NCBI GenBank assembly: GCA_941918925.1
Contig: OW799237.1
Span: forward strand, 76,457,126-76,521,125
Direction: 5' to 3'
Origin: Phyto melanocephala
Taxonomy: Eukaryota; Arthropoda; Insecta; Diptera; Rhinophoridae
Length of the DNA: 64,000 nt
Within the stretch, counting starts at the first letter, position 1; each line of letters starts with the position of its first letter. Positions 10,337-21,399 of this stretch are shown here, piece by piece. Below the pieces are notes generated by a model. It had not been told where the DNA came from, did not search any database, and saw only the letters and a program-made list of their open reading frames with translations. A program made the translations under genes and the position numbers.

Positions 10337-11426
10337 AGAATAACTTAATTTTTGTAAAAAAAAAACATAATTGAGAGTGGATTTTATTATATTGAATTTT
10401 TGCTCAATTCAGCAATGTCACACTATGACTGACGCCACATACAGATCCATAGGACTTTTGCAAGCCTTCGGTAACTTCAACATAAACATGCACAGACAAC
10501 TATGGCTTTCCTATCTATAACGCTTTAACCTTAACCATTTAGTCAAAGAGGATCATAAATAATATTCACATATAAATATTACAAACGCTGTGACAAACTT
10601 ATATGTGACGACGGTGTGCTTGCTCATGGTAAAGCGAACAAAAAAGTAATGCAGCCATTATTGCTGCTACCCAAGAGGATGATGATGATGATGATGATGA
10701 TGAGTGCTAATTTACTAAGCGTACAGAGTAAAATTTATTTAATTTTATTCAATTGCTGTAAACAGTATATAAATAACTTCAGCATTGAGGGTGGATAAAA
10801 ATAAAGTACAACATGCACGATATTTTCAATATGTTTCAAAAAGATTTCATTCTCTTCGAAACAGTTTCCGAGTAAAAAGTGCGAAAATGCTGTTCTTCTT
10901 GTTGTTCAGTAAAATATCAAAATCTATAATTATCATCAATAATTTGTAAAAATATAAAAATAAACAGATGCTGTGTGTTGGCTGGAAAATATAAATGAAA
11001 AAATATAAAATACAATCATTTTATAGTTTAACAAAATACAAATTTATGGATGCATACATACAGGCATACAAACATGCATACACATGCATATTAAGCGAGG
11101 GGGATTGTAAAACTTTTGAACATTTTTAACTTTATATTTAACAATTTTTTTTATGTTTTAACTAAATATAAGATTTATAGAAAATGTCCTTTTAAGTTTA
11201 ACAGCCACATTCACAATGAATTTTCAACCTTGAAACTTAAAGGTTCATAAAGTTAATTTTGTACGAAAACTATGTTTAATAGACTTAAAAATTTACGATG
11301 AATATAAGGGTTAATTAACATTTATTTGACACTATGCAGGCCCGACGCACGTTGCACGCCTCTTAATTAATAAAAATTCATTTTGAAATTTAATTGAATA
11401 TATTAAAAATTTTATTTTATTGATTT
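10337..11426. other. AT-rich spacer with GAT microsatellite
   Basis: Contains a (GAT)n run of eight or nine units at about 10676-10704, which creates a spurious methionine-rich ORF, and tetranucleotide-like CATACATACA words near 11050-11090. The part next to 11427 is probably the 3' flank of the helicase relic. No other feature seen. Confidence 0.55.
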
Positions 11427-11695
11427 TTATTGAAATGCAAGTGGGTAAACAATATTTGTGGTGTTTCCATTTGCTGTAAAAATGAACAAATTTTTTTTTG
11501 TGGTACCACTCTGGAGCATGCGACGTACAGGTGGCCATGTGAAAAGCATGGATTTTCCAAATTCAATCCTGCAACACGTAGAGATTGTCCTTGTGCTTTG
11601 TTGATGGTATAGCGAAGGCAAAGCGAATTGGAAACTGTAGTCGCTTAAAGTTGAAAGGCAAATCGGTTGGAACCATTGAAATGAGTGGAAATAGC
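11427..11695 (-). pseudogene. Helentron/Helitron Pif1-like helicase, C-terminal end
   Basis: The minus strand reads MVPTDLPFNFKRLQFPIRFAF, then (frameshift) TINKAQGQSLRVAGLNLE and CFSHGHLYVACSRV, then (second frameshift) TKKNLFIFTANGNTTNIVY and a natural stop at 11427. TINKAQGQ and the LYVACSRV block are the late helicase motifs (V and VI) of Pif1-type helicases carried by Helitrons and Helentrons, and the end position fits the protein's C terminus. The copy is cut at about 11695, where DINE-type tandem repeats begin. Likely the remains of an autonomous partner of the non-autonomous elements seen throughout the window; that link is inference. Confidence 0.78.
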
Positions 11696-11709
11696 TAAAT
11701 ATAACTTAT

Positions 11710-12060
11710 TTTTAATAGGAGTGGCACTGCCCACTTTTCTAATCACGAAACTGTAAAGTCATAACAGCTTAATATGTGTGCAAAGTATCAGAAAAATCGG
11801 TAAAGTTCAAGTAGCTAAAAATTATAACTTTTTTGGGCGTGGCACTGCCCACTTTTCTAATCACGAAACTATTAAGTCATGATAGCTCAATATGTGTGCA
11901 AGGTTTCAGAAAAATCGGTCCAGTGCAAGAGTTTATGGGCGTGGCGCTGCCCACTTTTCTAATCACAAAATTATATAGTCATAACAGCTCAATATGTGTG
12001 CAAAGTTTCAGAAAAATCGATTTAGTACAAAAAGCGTGGCCCCACCCACTTTTTACCACT
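11710..12060 (+). repeat. DINE-type tandem repeats, about 95-118 bp
   Basis: Four units start with GTGGCACTGCCCAC or variants at 11721, 11839, 11941 and 12036 (spacings 118, 102 and 95), each followed by TTTTCTAATCACGAAA, CATAACAGCTCAATATGTGTG and CAGAAAAATCG. The CGTGGC...GCCCAC motif is typical of the central repeats of DINE-1-like elements. The ORF over this stretch is repetitive because the DNA is repetitive. Confidence 0.75.
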
Positions 12061-13579
12061 CATAAACACTCTCTGGAATATGTACAACAACTTGCTAAAG
12101 TTTGAGCCCGATTGGCTTTACTTTGATAACTTTTATACTAAACCAAATGCTTGATAACAACTTCGAATAAATGTTCTATGCTTAGGGGTCATCAGAGTGA
12201 ATTCTATAATGTGTAGTAAGTAAATTAGAGACGATATGTTTGGTAAACAACCAACGGAGAAGTGAAATTGTCTGAGAATATTTTCGCTAACAACGAACGT
12301 ATACTGTATAATCCAAGGCGTGCACAAGATCTCGGCTTGGTGGTAGACCTGTATCAGTAACGTTAAGAAGAGGATCATAGTTTTTACTTAAAAATACTCT
12401 TTAGCTTTAAAAACATTTTTAAACTACAAAACATGTAGTTCCACCATCCCTGCATTACATATCAAACAATCTGTTCGAGTGCAAAAGGTGAGGTTCGAAC
12501 CTTTTTTGAGTTTATTTAAAGCTGCCAATTAGATGTAATCGACCGATACTTTCGAAGTCAATATAAGTTATACCTTTAAGTGTCAAATACGTCTCACAGT
12601 GCGAAGCCTCGAAGCTGCCGTTTGAACATTGCTTAATCAATATGTTATACAATAATAAAGGATTTTCAAATCAAATAAAATTAATTAATTCACACAAAGC
12701 TTAATTGTGTTATATTTGAATATCGACATGACCTTATAGGAAAACCTTTTTCTTCCATATACTCTCACACTATCGGCAATTTGTATGTAGTTTTCTGATA
12801 ATCCCATAAGGGATCTTACTCCTACACAAACTATCATTAAATTTGACCCTTATTTAGTGTACGTATTTCCTTACAATACCCAGTTGTAGTAACATTTTTA
12901 TATTTTTTTTTTTTTTTGTTAAAAGATTTATGTAACATAAGCAATAGTAAAAACCAACAACAACAATATCATAAAGAATACTGCCAGATAAATCTAGTTC
13001 TAAAATTTTCGCTTTTTTTTGTTAAAAATGGGAGAAAAACATTATAAATTTTTAGCGTTAGATGTACATATGTATGTATGTATGCATGTATGTATATCAC
13101 GTGCAACATTGTTATGAATTTTTTGTTACTTGCGATATAAATTTATCACATGCTAAGCAAACGTGATGTAGTTTTGTAGAATGAGTTAATTATGTAAATA
13201 AATTAGAAGAAACTATGCTTATAAACGCATACAATTAAATCTGTCCATAAACGATTTTTGAAAAAAATCTTTGTTCGAAATTTTGTTTTTTGTTAAAAAT
13301 TCACTTAAATTTTAAAACGAGTTATGAACATTTTAATACATGCTTGCGTTTAAGGTTTCAAATAATATTTTTGTGTATTAAAACATTTTTCGAAATTAAG
13401 TTCGAATTTTCGAAATTTGAAAAAAATTTTAAATTTTCTTTCTTTTTTTACAATTGAATGAAAAAAGTCAATATTAGTAAATTTGGTTACAAAATTTCAA
13501 TGTTCGAATATGAAAGTTTTAAAAACTTTTTAATTTAAAATTGTATTTTAACTTAAATATGTCAATAATGAAAATTCGT
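12061..13579. other. AT-rich spacer
   Basis: No credible gene. A GGTTCGAACC word at 12492-12501 followed by T6 resembles a lone B box with a pol III stop but there is no A box or tRNA fold. (ATGT)n-like microsatellite at 13063-13095. Confidence 0.5.
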
Positions 13580-13893
13580 AAGCATTTATTTTTGAACTGA
13601 AGCCTGTAGTACACGAAATGTAAAAAGTCAAATACGCATGTGGCTTTGACGTTATTTTGAACTCATCATAAAGCATAAATGTATTCGCTTCGGCCACATG
13701 CGTTTCATTTGCATTTTTGGAGTAAAATACATTTCGTGTAATATTAAAATCTACATGCTGCATGCAGCCACTACGACTATTTTAAAAAATGTAACCAAAG
13801 TGCTGAACATTTTAGTGACGTCAGACCCAAATGTGCATGTGGCTTTTTACATTTCGTGTACTATAGGCTTTAGTTTAAAATAAACAAAATTTA
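13580..13893. repeat. Imperfect inverted repeat, possible MITE
   Basis: Left arm (about 13580-13645) and right arm (about 13836-13893) are complementary over AAGCCTGTAGTACACGAAAT and GTAAAAAG, extending outward imperfectly through TTTATTTT. GCATGTGGCT occurs inside both arms. No clean target duplication was found at either limit. Confidence 0.5.
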
Positions 13894-14293
13894 TGTTTTT
13901 AATTAAGTTTATTTCATTCTAATTTAATAAATTAATTAAATGACAAATAAAAAGACACATATTGTAAAAGTCTCCAAATATCTTTAATCGCCTAAATAAG
14001 CAAATAAATTTACGCAAAGATTTATTTACACATAAAAATACAGACAAAATTGGAATTAAATCAAAGCTTATAATAAAATAAATTTCAATTTATATTAATA
14101 CTTTTATGTATATTATATACAGTGAACTCGCGTTAATATGAACTAATTAAAACCAAGCCAGATGTAAGATTGTCTATATTTGTATATGACATTTTATTTC
14201 TCTTGAAAAACGTTTTTATCATTAAAATAAAAGTTTTGCATGTTAAATTATTAATTTATTTTTATTGGATTTAAAAAAATAGCTTTAATTAAA

Positions 14294-16097
14294 AACAAGT
14301 AAGTGTGCTATATTCGGCAGTGCCGAATCTTGTATACACTTTACAACGTGTAGTCATACAATAAAGCTGAAGTTACATACCATCCGTTCATGCGTTGTTG
14401 CGTTTGATACTTTTTCACCATTTCATACGTTTCTAAATGCAAGTTACACACAATGCGTTTTATGCATCAACTTTTTTGTTTTGATCAGCTGTTGTGTTGT
14501 GTAATAAACAAACAGAGATGACAATCAGCACATAACAGTTAACGATAAATAGAATAAAAATTTTGAAAATGAAAAAACTGTGTTTAAAATTAGTTTTTAT
14601 GTATTTTTTTTTTTTCTTAAAAGTAATTATAAACATATCGTCTAAATTTCTTGATCTTTTTTAATTGATTATATTTGATTTTTATTTAAGCTTGAGATCA
14701 CTTTTTGTTTTTTTATAAAAAAATTTTTATTTACTAATATTTCGCTACCAAACAATGACTATTTGTCATCCATGGCTATCAACTACAGCTGAGATTTGTT
14801 CACCTTTTCTGCGACGGATACAAAAGTAGAAAGTTAAGGTGAATTCACCCATTTGTTCTGAAAAAAATTTTTTCCGGAGAATAACATTTTTTACTGAGAG
14901 TTTTCTGCAGAACGATTCACCCATTTAAGAAAATTTGTACGAAAAAACAAAGCTGCCATATAATATAAAAATGCAAACAGTTGTACAAAATGGCAGCACC
15001 GCTAGCAAACTATGTAAATAAATACAAACGTAAATTATTTCATTAAAATATATGTGAAGAAAAATGTCGGATAGAAGAAAACTAAAATTATTATTTTTAA
15101 TTGAAGTGCATAAAGTCAATTTGTTTGCAAAAGAAATTTATAAAAAAAAATCGAAAATAAAATGAGTCGCAGTGAGAAAAACCCTGTTTCAAATAATTAT
15201 TTTTGTATGCACTATTGCTCATGTCATACAAACATTCTCTTCCTGGTTTTTTTAATTCTTCTATTAATTTTTGAGCAATATTTTAAAATTCCATTTTAAT
15301 TGTAAATTTTCGGCAAAAACAATTTTTGTATAATAAATAAACTGACACTGTGTAATGTGGCAACCAAATTCAATTTTCATGTAAATATAAAACATCAAAC
15401 TCAATATAAAAAAAATTTGTTCTGAACTAAAATTTTATGGTTGAATCCAGCTTTAACCTACTTTGCTGCGTTGATACGTTTATGCATTCTTTGCGTTTTG
15501 CCGTGTAACTTGTCACATACAATTACACTGATTCTACTTTTTGACAGATGCATAAAAAGGAACAACGGATAGCACGCATTGTATGTAACTTCAGCTTAAC
15601 AATTGTTTGTATCATTATTCATCTCATTATTATGCAATACGTACATACATATGTATATGTTTCATTATCTTTATAATGACTTGACCCGCTTAAAAACATC
15701 CCATTGTAAAATAAAAATAAAAATTTGTTTGTCTTCACTGGGATTCGAATCTACGTTCATCCAGTTTGTATTGGTGTGAATAGACGAGGTGGTCTAGGTT
15801 TTTTCATCATCTCCCAGTTGTTTATAGAGCGGTTTTTCTAATTTTCAATACCGATCTGCTTCCGAATATTTCTGATAATTTAATACCTCACCCGGGTCTT
15901 GGAAATGTCTAGGGGATTCAAAAACTTGATTTCAACATACAAACGGACAGGAAGACAGACGGACAATGCTCAATTGACTCCCATACTCAAAAGATTTCAG
16001 AAAATATATACTTTATGGGGTCGGAAAATAAAATTGTAGAAATTTCACACGGAATGACAAACCTATTTCTACCCTTACACTCACTGTGAAGGGTATA
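14294..16097 (-). mobile_element. DINE-1-like (Helentron) copy, family C, with nested MITE
   Basis: Reverse orientation: at 14294 the 3' terminus AACAAGT, then the hairpin TTCGGCAGTGCCGAA and TATACAC; at 16097 the 5' end GGGTATA. Between them lie the body boxes shared by family C: CTGGGATTCGA, GAGGTGGTC, CACCCGGGTC, GGACAG-type microsatellite and CTTTATGGGGTCGG. A 1232-bp MITE (14365-15596) splits it near the 3' end. Confidence 0.75.
14362..15599. mobile_element. PIF/Harbinger-like MITE, TAA duplication
   Basis: Element 14365-15596: both ends are AGCTGAAGTTACATA in inverted orientation, flanked by TAA (14362-14364, 15597-15599). Removing it restores GCAATAACAATTG, the sequence found uninterrupted in sister copies (for example near 58184-58194), so the site pair is proven inside the window. 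A TAA (TWA) duplication is the hallmark of PIF/Harbinger. No coding relic recognised inside. Confidence 0.78.
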
Positions 16098-16384
16098 AAA
16101 AACTTATGCGAACAAATCTTTGGGTTTCTTTTGATGTTTCTTTTGTTTTATCACCTTTAAAACGGCCCGATCTCTTTGCTTTGTTAGTGCATTCAGATCT
16201 CGTTAATGAAGCATTAAATATTCGGTTCATTCAAATTCTTTAATAAAAATTACGACTTACTTGGATTTTCAAGTCCTTTTTGGCACGTTCACATAATCAT
16301 CTGCATCGGCGAGCTATTCCTCTATTTCCTTTCCGTTACATTCTAAATTATTCCCGCCCTTAGCGTTTTATTTTAACATAAGCC

Positions 16385-16672
16385 TGCGAGCAGGAAGGAA
16401 TCAGTTTTCCACCTTCTCTGCGAATGTCCTGCACTGGCGGCTAAAAGACACAGATTTCTGGGCGAACATATACTGGATGGCCTCTCTAAAGTTGGACTGA
16501 ATTATCTACTGAGATACCTCACGGCCACGGGGTGGATCTAGTACCCTTACTCTTGGATTTATTCCGAGATACATTAGGAGCTGACGAGTGATGTGGTCCT
16601 GTCAAAACGGAGTCATATAGACTCTACTTGACTGTTGGCGTGCCGCGAACTACCATGATAACCAACCAACCA
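16385..16672 (+). pseudogene. LINE ORF2 end and 3' UTR (I/R1-type)
   Basis: After a frameshift near 16415 the frame reads LCECPALAAKRHRFLGEHIL, then DGLSKVGLNYLLRYLTATGW and a stop TAG at 16539-16541. This is the C-terminal end of ORF2 in an I/R1-type non-LTR retrotransposon, after the RNase H domain. About 130 bp of 3' UTR follow, ending with ACCAACCAACC. The same 3' end occurs on the minus strand at 63825-64000. Confidence 0.72.
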
Positions 16673-16785
16673 AAATTAGTAACACTTGCACCTTTACATA
16701 AATTTTCTTAAATTTATAATTTTTCTTAGGATTTTGAATTTTTTTAAGTTTTTCTTTTTTAGTTTTCACGCTGATTTTATATTAA

Positions 16786-17476
16786 AACAAGTAAGAGCGC
16801 TATATTCGGCCGTGCCGAATCTTATATACCCTTCACAACGTGTAGTCATGCAATAAAAAATAAATAAAAAATAAAAAAATTTTTAAAAAAAAATTTAAAA
16901 AAAAAATAATTAGCATATATATAAAATTATAAAACAAAAAAAATAAAAAAAAACTAAAAAAAAAATAAAAAAATATTAAAAAAAAAATATAAATAATATA
17001 TTAAATAAAAATTAAAAAAAAATAAAAAAGAAATTTAAAAAAAAACAAATAAAAAATTTTTTTTTGGCTCAGCTGGGATTCGATGCCATGTTTACTCTAA
17101 CCAGTATACACGTTTGTATGTATGTATGTTGTTGTTGTAATGTTGTTTTTGTGAAAAGAAAATCGAGGTGGTCGTGGGTTTTTGCTCATATCTCAGTTGT
17201 TTATATACCGATGTTTCTGATTTTCAATACCGATCTATTCCCGAATATTTCAGATATTTTAATACCTCACCCGGGTCCAAGCAATGTCGGGGGGCTTCAA
17301 AAAGTTGATTTCAACATACACACGGACAGATGGACAGACTGACAGAGCTTAATCGACTCCCCTATTCATAAGCTTTCAGAAAATATATAATTTATGGGGT
17401 CGGAAATGAAAATTGTAGAAATTTCACACGGAATGACAAACCTATATATACCCTTTTTCACTGTGTGAAGGGTATA
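16786..17476 (-). mobile_element. DINE-1-like (Helentron) copy, family C
   Basis: Complete ends in reverse: AACAAGTAAGAGC with hairpin ATTCGGCCGTGCCGAAT at the left, TGTGAAGGGTATA at the right. A long A-rich, low-complexity stretch (about 16850-17060) separates the 3' end from the conserved body. The methionine-started ORF here (17064-17342) is the repeat body, also found at 26594 and 59580, and is not considered a gene. Confidence 0.8.
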
Positions 17477-17752
17477 ATAATGATTTGGAAATTCTAGCTC
17501 AATACGACTATCAAATAAAACGCGTATAAAAGAAGTTTTAATTGACTGCTGAAGACGATTTAAAGTTAATTTGCTAAAATAATCCTAAATTGTTTTGCTG
17601 TTGGTTTAGATATTAACTCTGTTTACTTAAAATGCCTTTAAAAACAACAAAATTTACAACTTTTCCACTAAGTTAATATTTAAGAGTAGTCAATATAAAA
17701 AATAAAATGTGTTCATATTTTCGTGTGTTCGCATTATCGCGAGTGCACTGTA

Positions 17753-18932
17753 TACATATGTTAGGTTATTGTTAAATGTACACAAACTGTGGTAGACAAG
17801 AAACAGCATGTGTGCTTAAGTATTGTTAATAATTAATACACTTAAATAATTACAATATGAAATGCTGGAAAAAAAAGAATCAAAGCAATTCTAATGAATA
17901 ACCATTCTATAAAAAAATACATGTAGGAACATACAACCAAAATGACTCTAATCACACACACACACACATGTGCGTGTGTGCACACGTGTGTTTCCATTAT
18001 TTACAGCCGTAATAAATGTAAACATACTCACCTACTAGTAGTCACCTACTAGGGATGATAACTTGGTAACCGTTTTCTGCCAATATTTAGGTACAATTAA
18101 AAAATGTTATTAAATAAATATTTTTAACCAAAAAAAAAAATTGTTTATGAATTATGTTCAATTTTTTACTTCTTGCTTAAGATCTTATTATTAAATTTTT
18201 GGTAACTAATGGCTGCCTGGTAGGCAAAATTTATTCTTCGTTCATTCACTTCATATTTATGTTCAGTATACAATACATATTTGGTAACGCAACTTATATG
18301 ACGTAAAACTTTAAAAGTAACAAATTGAATTAATTATAAACCTAATTTAGTTTGGCAAATTTTAGGTCTGAAAGTTACAAAACATAAAATTTAGAGATAC
18401 AAAGTCTCTAATATTTATTTTGATGTGGAATTTCAATATTAAAATGTATCTAGTTCCCTTTTTCACATACTGCGCGTTAATGTTCTCTGAGTCGAGCAAT
18501 TAATTAATTCTTTATTGAGCTGCTTAATTATTGAAGTGTAATGCATCACTTTTGTTCACCCACATTAACTAAAATACAGTACTGTGAATATCAAAGCAGC
18601 CATAAACTGCTTTTGCTTATGGTCCCTCCAATTGTTTTAAATAATCACAGCCAGATCCAGCAGTTACGGGCGTTTATTGTGCTGAAATTGGACTGTTAAG
18701 AATCACTTCATAAAAAAAAAGAGTTTTAAACGTTTATTCTCTCATCTCCGTATCTCATATCTCCATTAGTTAAAGCGTGGCTTAAATCGTACATAAATAG
18801 TATAAGCTTTACTTAAGAGAAATTTACGACATTTTAAGCTAAAGAAAACAACTTGTCCTTCCTCCTGTAATATGATACGACATTTTTTTACCTTATCAAT
18901 TAATAAGCATTTTTTAAATTGTTTTTATATAA
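17753..18932. other. AT-rich spacer with CA/GT microsatellite
   Basis: (CA)n at about 17955-17968 followed by a GTGTGTG block to 17990. Nothing else recognised. Confidence 0.5.
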
Positions 18933-19800
18933 AGGGTGATTTTTTTATGAATTAAGTTTTTTCGGGCTGGCAGGACTGGTTGGTAATTGTGTCCAAACTT
19001 CATTTGTGAAAGTGAAAAGTGTTCAGTATACTCTACCATTTCATCATTGAGAAACGAATGGCTTACCAAAACGTCGAACTTTTGGTGAATGGGCCTTACA
19101 ACAGCTCGATGGAAATCCACTGTTTTATCGAAAAATTGTGTTCAGCGATAAGGCTCACTTCTGGCTAAAGGGATACGTAAACAAGCAAAACTGTCGCATC
19201 TGGGGTAAAGAACAGCCACATGCCGATGCATCCCGAAAAAACGACAGCTTGTTGTGGTTTATGGGCTGGTGGCATGATCGTTTCATTTTTTTCAAAGACG
19301 ACCGTGGAAGAAACGTTACCGTCAACGGCGAACGATATGGAGCCATGATATGCGACTTTTTTTTGCCTTAATCGACTGAGTTGGACTTGGTTGACATGTG
19401 GTTTTAACAAGACGGTGCCACATGCCACATAGCTCGTGAAACAACGGACATATTGAATGATGAATTTGGTGAACAGTTCATCTCTCGAATTGGCCATGTA
19501 AATTGGCCGCCAAGATCATGTGATTTGACGCCTTTTGAATATTTCTTGTTGGGTTATGTGAAGTCGTTAGTTTATGTGGACACGACAAACACGATTGAAG
19601 ACTTAGAGTATAACATAACACGTGTTCTTCATGGAATACAGGCCAAAATGTTCGCAAAAGTGGTGCAAAATTGGACCTCACGAATGGAGCATTTGAACCG
19701 GAGCCGCGGGCAACTTTTACATGAAGTTATTTTTAAAAAGTAAATGACAAAGATCAATTTATCGATTCGAATAAAAATTTTGAATACATGATGCAAATTT
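18931..19800 (+). mobile_element. Mariner-type element, right end not found
   Basis: A TA followed by AAGGGTGATTTTTTTATGAA at 18933 looks like a mariner 5' inverted end. The transposase relic follows in the same direction. No matching inverted end was found downstream of the stop at 19743, so the element is probably 3'-truncated. About 400 bp of the N-terminal coding part are deleted near 19060. Confidence 0.6.
19072..19743 (+). pseudogene. Mariner transposase catalytic domain
   Basis: One continuous frame of 224 codons with only two stops (TAA 19369-19371 and TAA 19405-19407). It reads RRTFGEWALQQLDGNPLFY, VFSDKAHFWLKGYVNKQNC, then QDGATCHIARETTDIL, NWPPRSCDLTPFEYFLLGYV and the C-terminal SRGQLLHEVIF. 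Catalytic Asp codons are at 19147, 19411 and 19522, with 36 residues between the second and third. The stop at 19405 replaces the first Gln of the usual QQDG, a single C-to-T change. The N-terminal DNA-binding region is missing. Same subgroup as the nested element at 9354-10251 but a different copy with different ends. Confidence 0.85.
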
Positions 19801-20849
19801 GAGTATTTTATTCGATTTTTAAAAAAACTACGCTTTAGTACACAGAAATCTAAATGTTAGAGACCGAAGACATATGGCCATTCGAGAACCAACCTAGTGA
19901 TTTTGTCATCCCCTATTTGAACAGGCTGCTTAAAATTATAATTCTCTTCAGGGAGCTTCGACATTAAAACCTACACGAAGGGCTCTCAATCCTACTTCAG
20001 AATTAATATAGCGTATTTTAGGCTGAGATATACTTATGCTATATGGAAGGTGTGTAGGATACTAAATGACAAGAATACATACGGAAATATTGCTCCTTTT
20101 TATCAAGAGTCAGACGGCACGCTTGTCACCTAGCTCATACAGCACCACGTCTAACTTAGTCGGTCAATGTAGGATAGAACTGTAAAGGATTGATCAGCCA
20201 GTGGTTTAGTTCTCTGCAAATAGGGACCTCTATGGTAACGAGCGGGCGATTGAGCTAGCCAGGGAGGATTTGCTTCGGATAAAGCCAACGCAAGTGCAGC
20301 CACAATCCCGTTGGGGACTACTAAAAGCAAGATCTCCAAATACTTTCTTGGAAAACCTGAGAACTGTTAGCGTGGACTAGAGGGACCAGGCTGTTTATAT
20401 ACGACTCACTTTGTTCCTCAGCGATTACAAGGATACCGAAAAAGTATCACTGGCCCCACCGAGTCTCGTGCCAAAACATGCATTCGCTCTAGACTATTAT
20501 GACTTCAAATTGTATCGCTCATTACAGAGTCTCTTGCAATCGCCAGCATCTGCCCCAGACTAATTTCCCCCATAGCACTCACATTCAATGTGTGCTTGCC
20601 GGTGGCACTTAGTATGTTGCCAGTCATTGATGTATACTCGCATATCACATACGCTGCCGTCTTAGCAGTCTCAAGGTATATTCTGCAAAGATCACACTAC
20701 ATAATTTTAATCTTGTGCAGGTGATATTTGAAGTTAACTTACCCTGCAACCAGCGCAGTTATCAAGTTCAGTTTAATTTCTGCCAGGGGGCTCTCTGAAC
20801 ATCATACGCTATTGTCTACAAGTGGTTGTCTCAATCCACCTTTTCGGGT
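19801..20849. other. GC-richer segment, probably decayed mobile DNA
   Basis: From about 19900 the base composition is clearly less AT-rich than the surroundings. No frame is free of stops and I recognise no domain. It adjoins the LINE RNase H scrap at 20850-20990 and is probably further LINE sequence, but this is inference. Confidence 0.35.
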
Positions 20850-20990
20850 TCGATTATTTCATCCATTAAAAGACCCTTGCCCGCAACATCTCACTCTAGG
20901 TTCCGATGCACAGAAAGACGTACCAGATCCCTTCTTTGCAAGCTCGTTTGCCGATTCATTCCCGTCCATCCCTCTTGACCCATATTAACG
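20850..20990 (-). pseudogene. LINE RNase H fragment
   Basis: Minus strand from 20969 reads MDGNESANELAKKGSGTSF. The pattern G-N-E-x-A-[DN]-x-L-A-x-x-G is the end of the RNase H domain in I/R1-type LINEs (normally after WVPGH). Just upstream, in another frame, LIWVK corresponds to the preceding strand. Coordinates are approximate limits of recognisable similarity. Confidence 0.6.
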
Positions 20991-21399
20991 GTACCTCATA
21001 CACCTATTGAGCTTCAGAACACATTTAAGAACCAATCTCCAGTCCACATCTGTACGCTGAACGCAAACGAACTACAACGTTTCTTATCTTTTGTAATTGT
21101 TGAAAAGTAATGCCATTTTAGTTTTTTTTAGTGCAATCTAGCGATTTCAGCTTTATTTCTATTTCTTACTGTTCATAACATAACGTTGACGCTCTTTTTT
21201 GGTGTGCCACTTCAGCGTTAGCTCTTAGCACAACGCTTGCCGCTCTGGCTTAGATTTGTTTTTAAGTATTGCTATTATCTATAGGATATATATTTTACAA
21301 TAAAACAAATTTGACGGTACTGTATAAATAAACATGTGTATTAGTATGTATGTCTAATCAATAGCACATTTATTAGGGTGGACACAATTTAATATTTTA
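20991..21399. other. Spacer, nothing recognised
   Basis: No ORF, repeat end or RNA gene supported. A possible short LINE 5' continuation on the minus strand cannot be confirmed. Confidence 0.4.

Larger units (their letters stand above)
14118..17752. mobile_element. Pogo/Tigger-like element, heavily invaded
   Basis: Left end CAGTGAACTCGCGTTAATAT (14120) and right end, read inward, CAGTGCACTCGCGATAATGC (17750) are inverted with about 17 of 20 matches; TA flanks both (14118-14119 and 17751-17752). CAGTG ends plus TA duplication are typical of the pogo/Tigger group. Little of its own body remains: most of the 3.6 kb is later insertions (14294-16097, 16385-16672, 16786-17476). No transposase could be read with confidence. 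Confidence 0.6.

Noticed and set aside
10616..10798. Methionine-rich ORF.
   Set aside because: Produced by translation of a (GAT)n microsatellite.
12480..12512. B-box-like GGTTCGAACC followed by T6.
   Set aside because: No A box at the right distance and no fold, so it is most likely chance or a worn SINE.
17064..17342. ORFs starting MAQLGFDA or MPQLGFDA found several times (17064, 26594, 28288, 58010, 58604).
   Set aside because: They are translations of the conserved body of Helentron-like families in both strands' copies, end in the microsatellite and differ in length with repeat number. No sign of coding selection.
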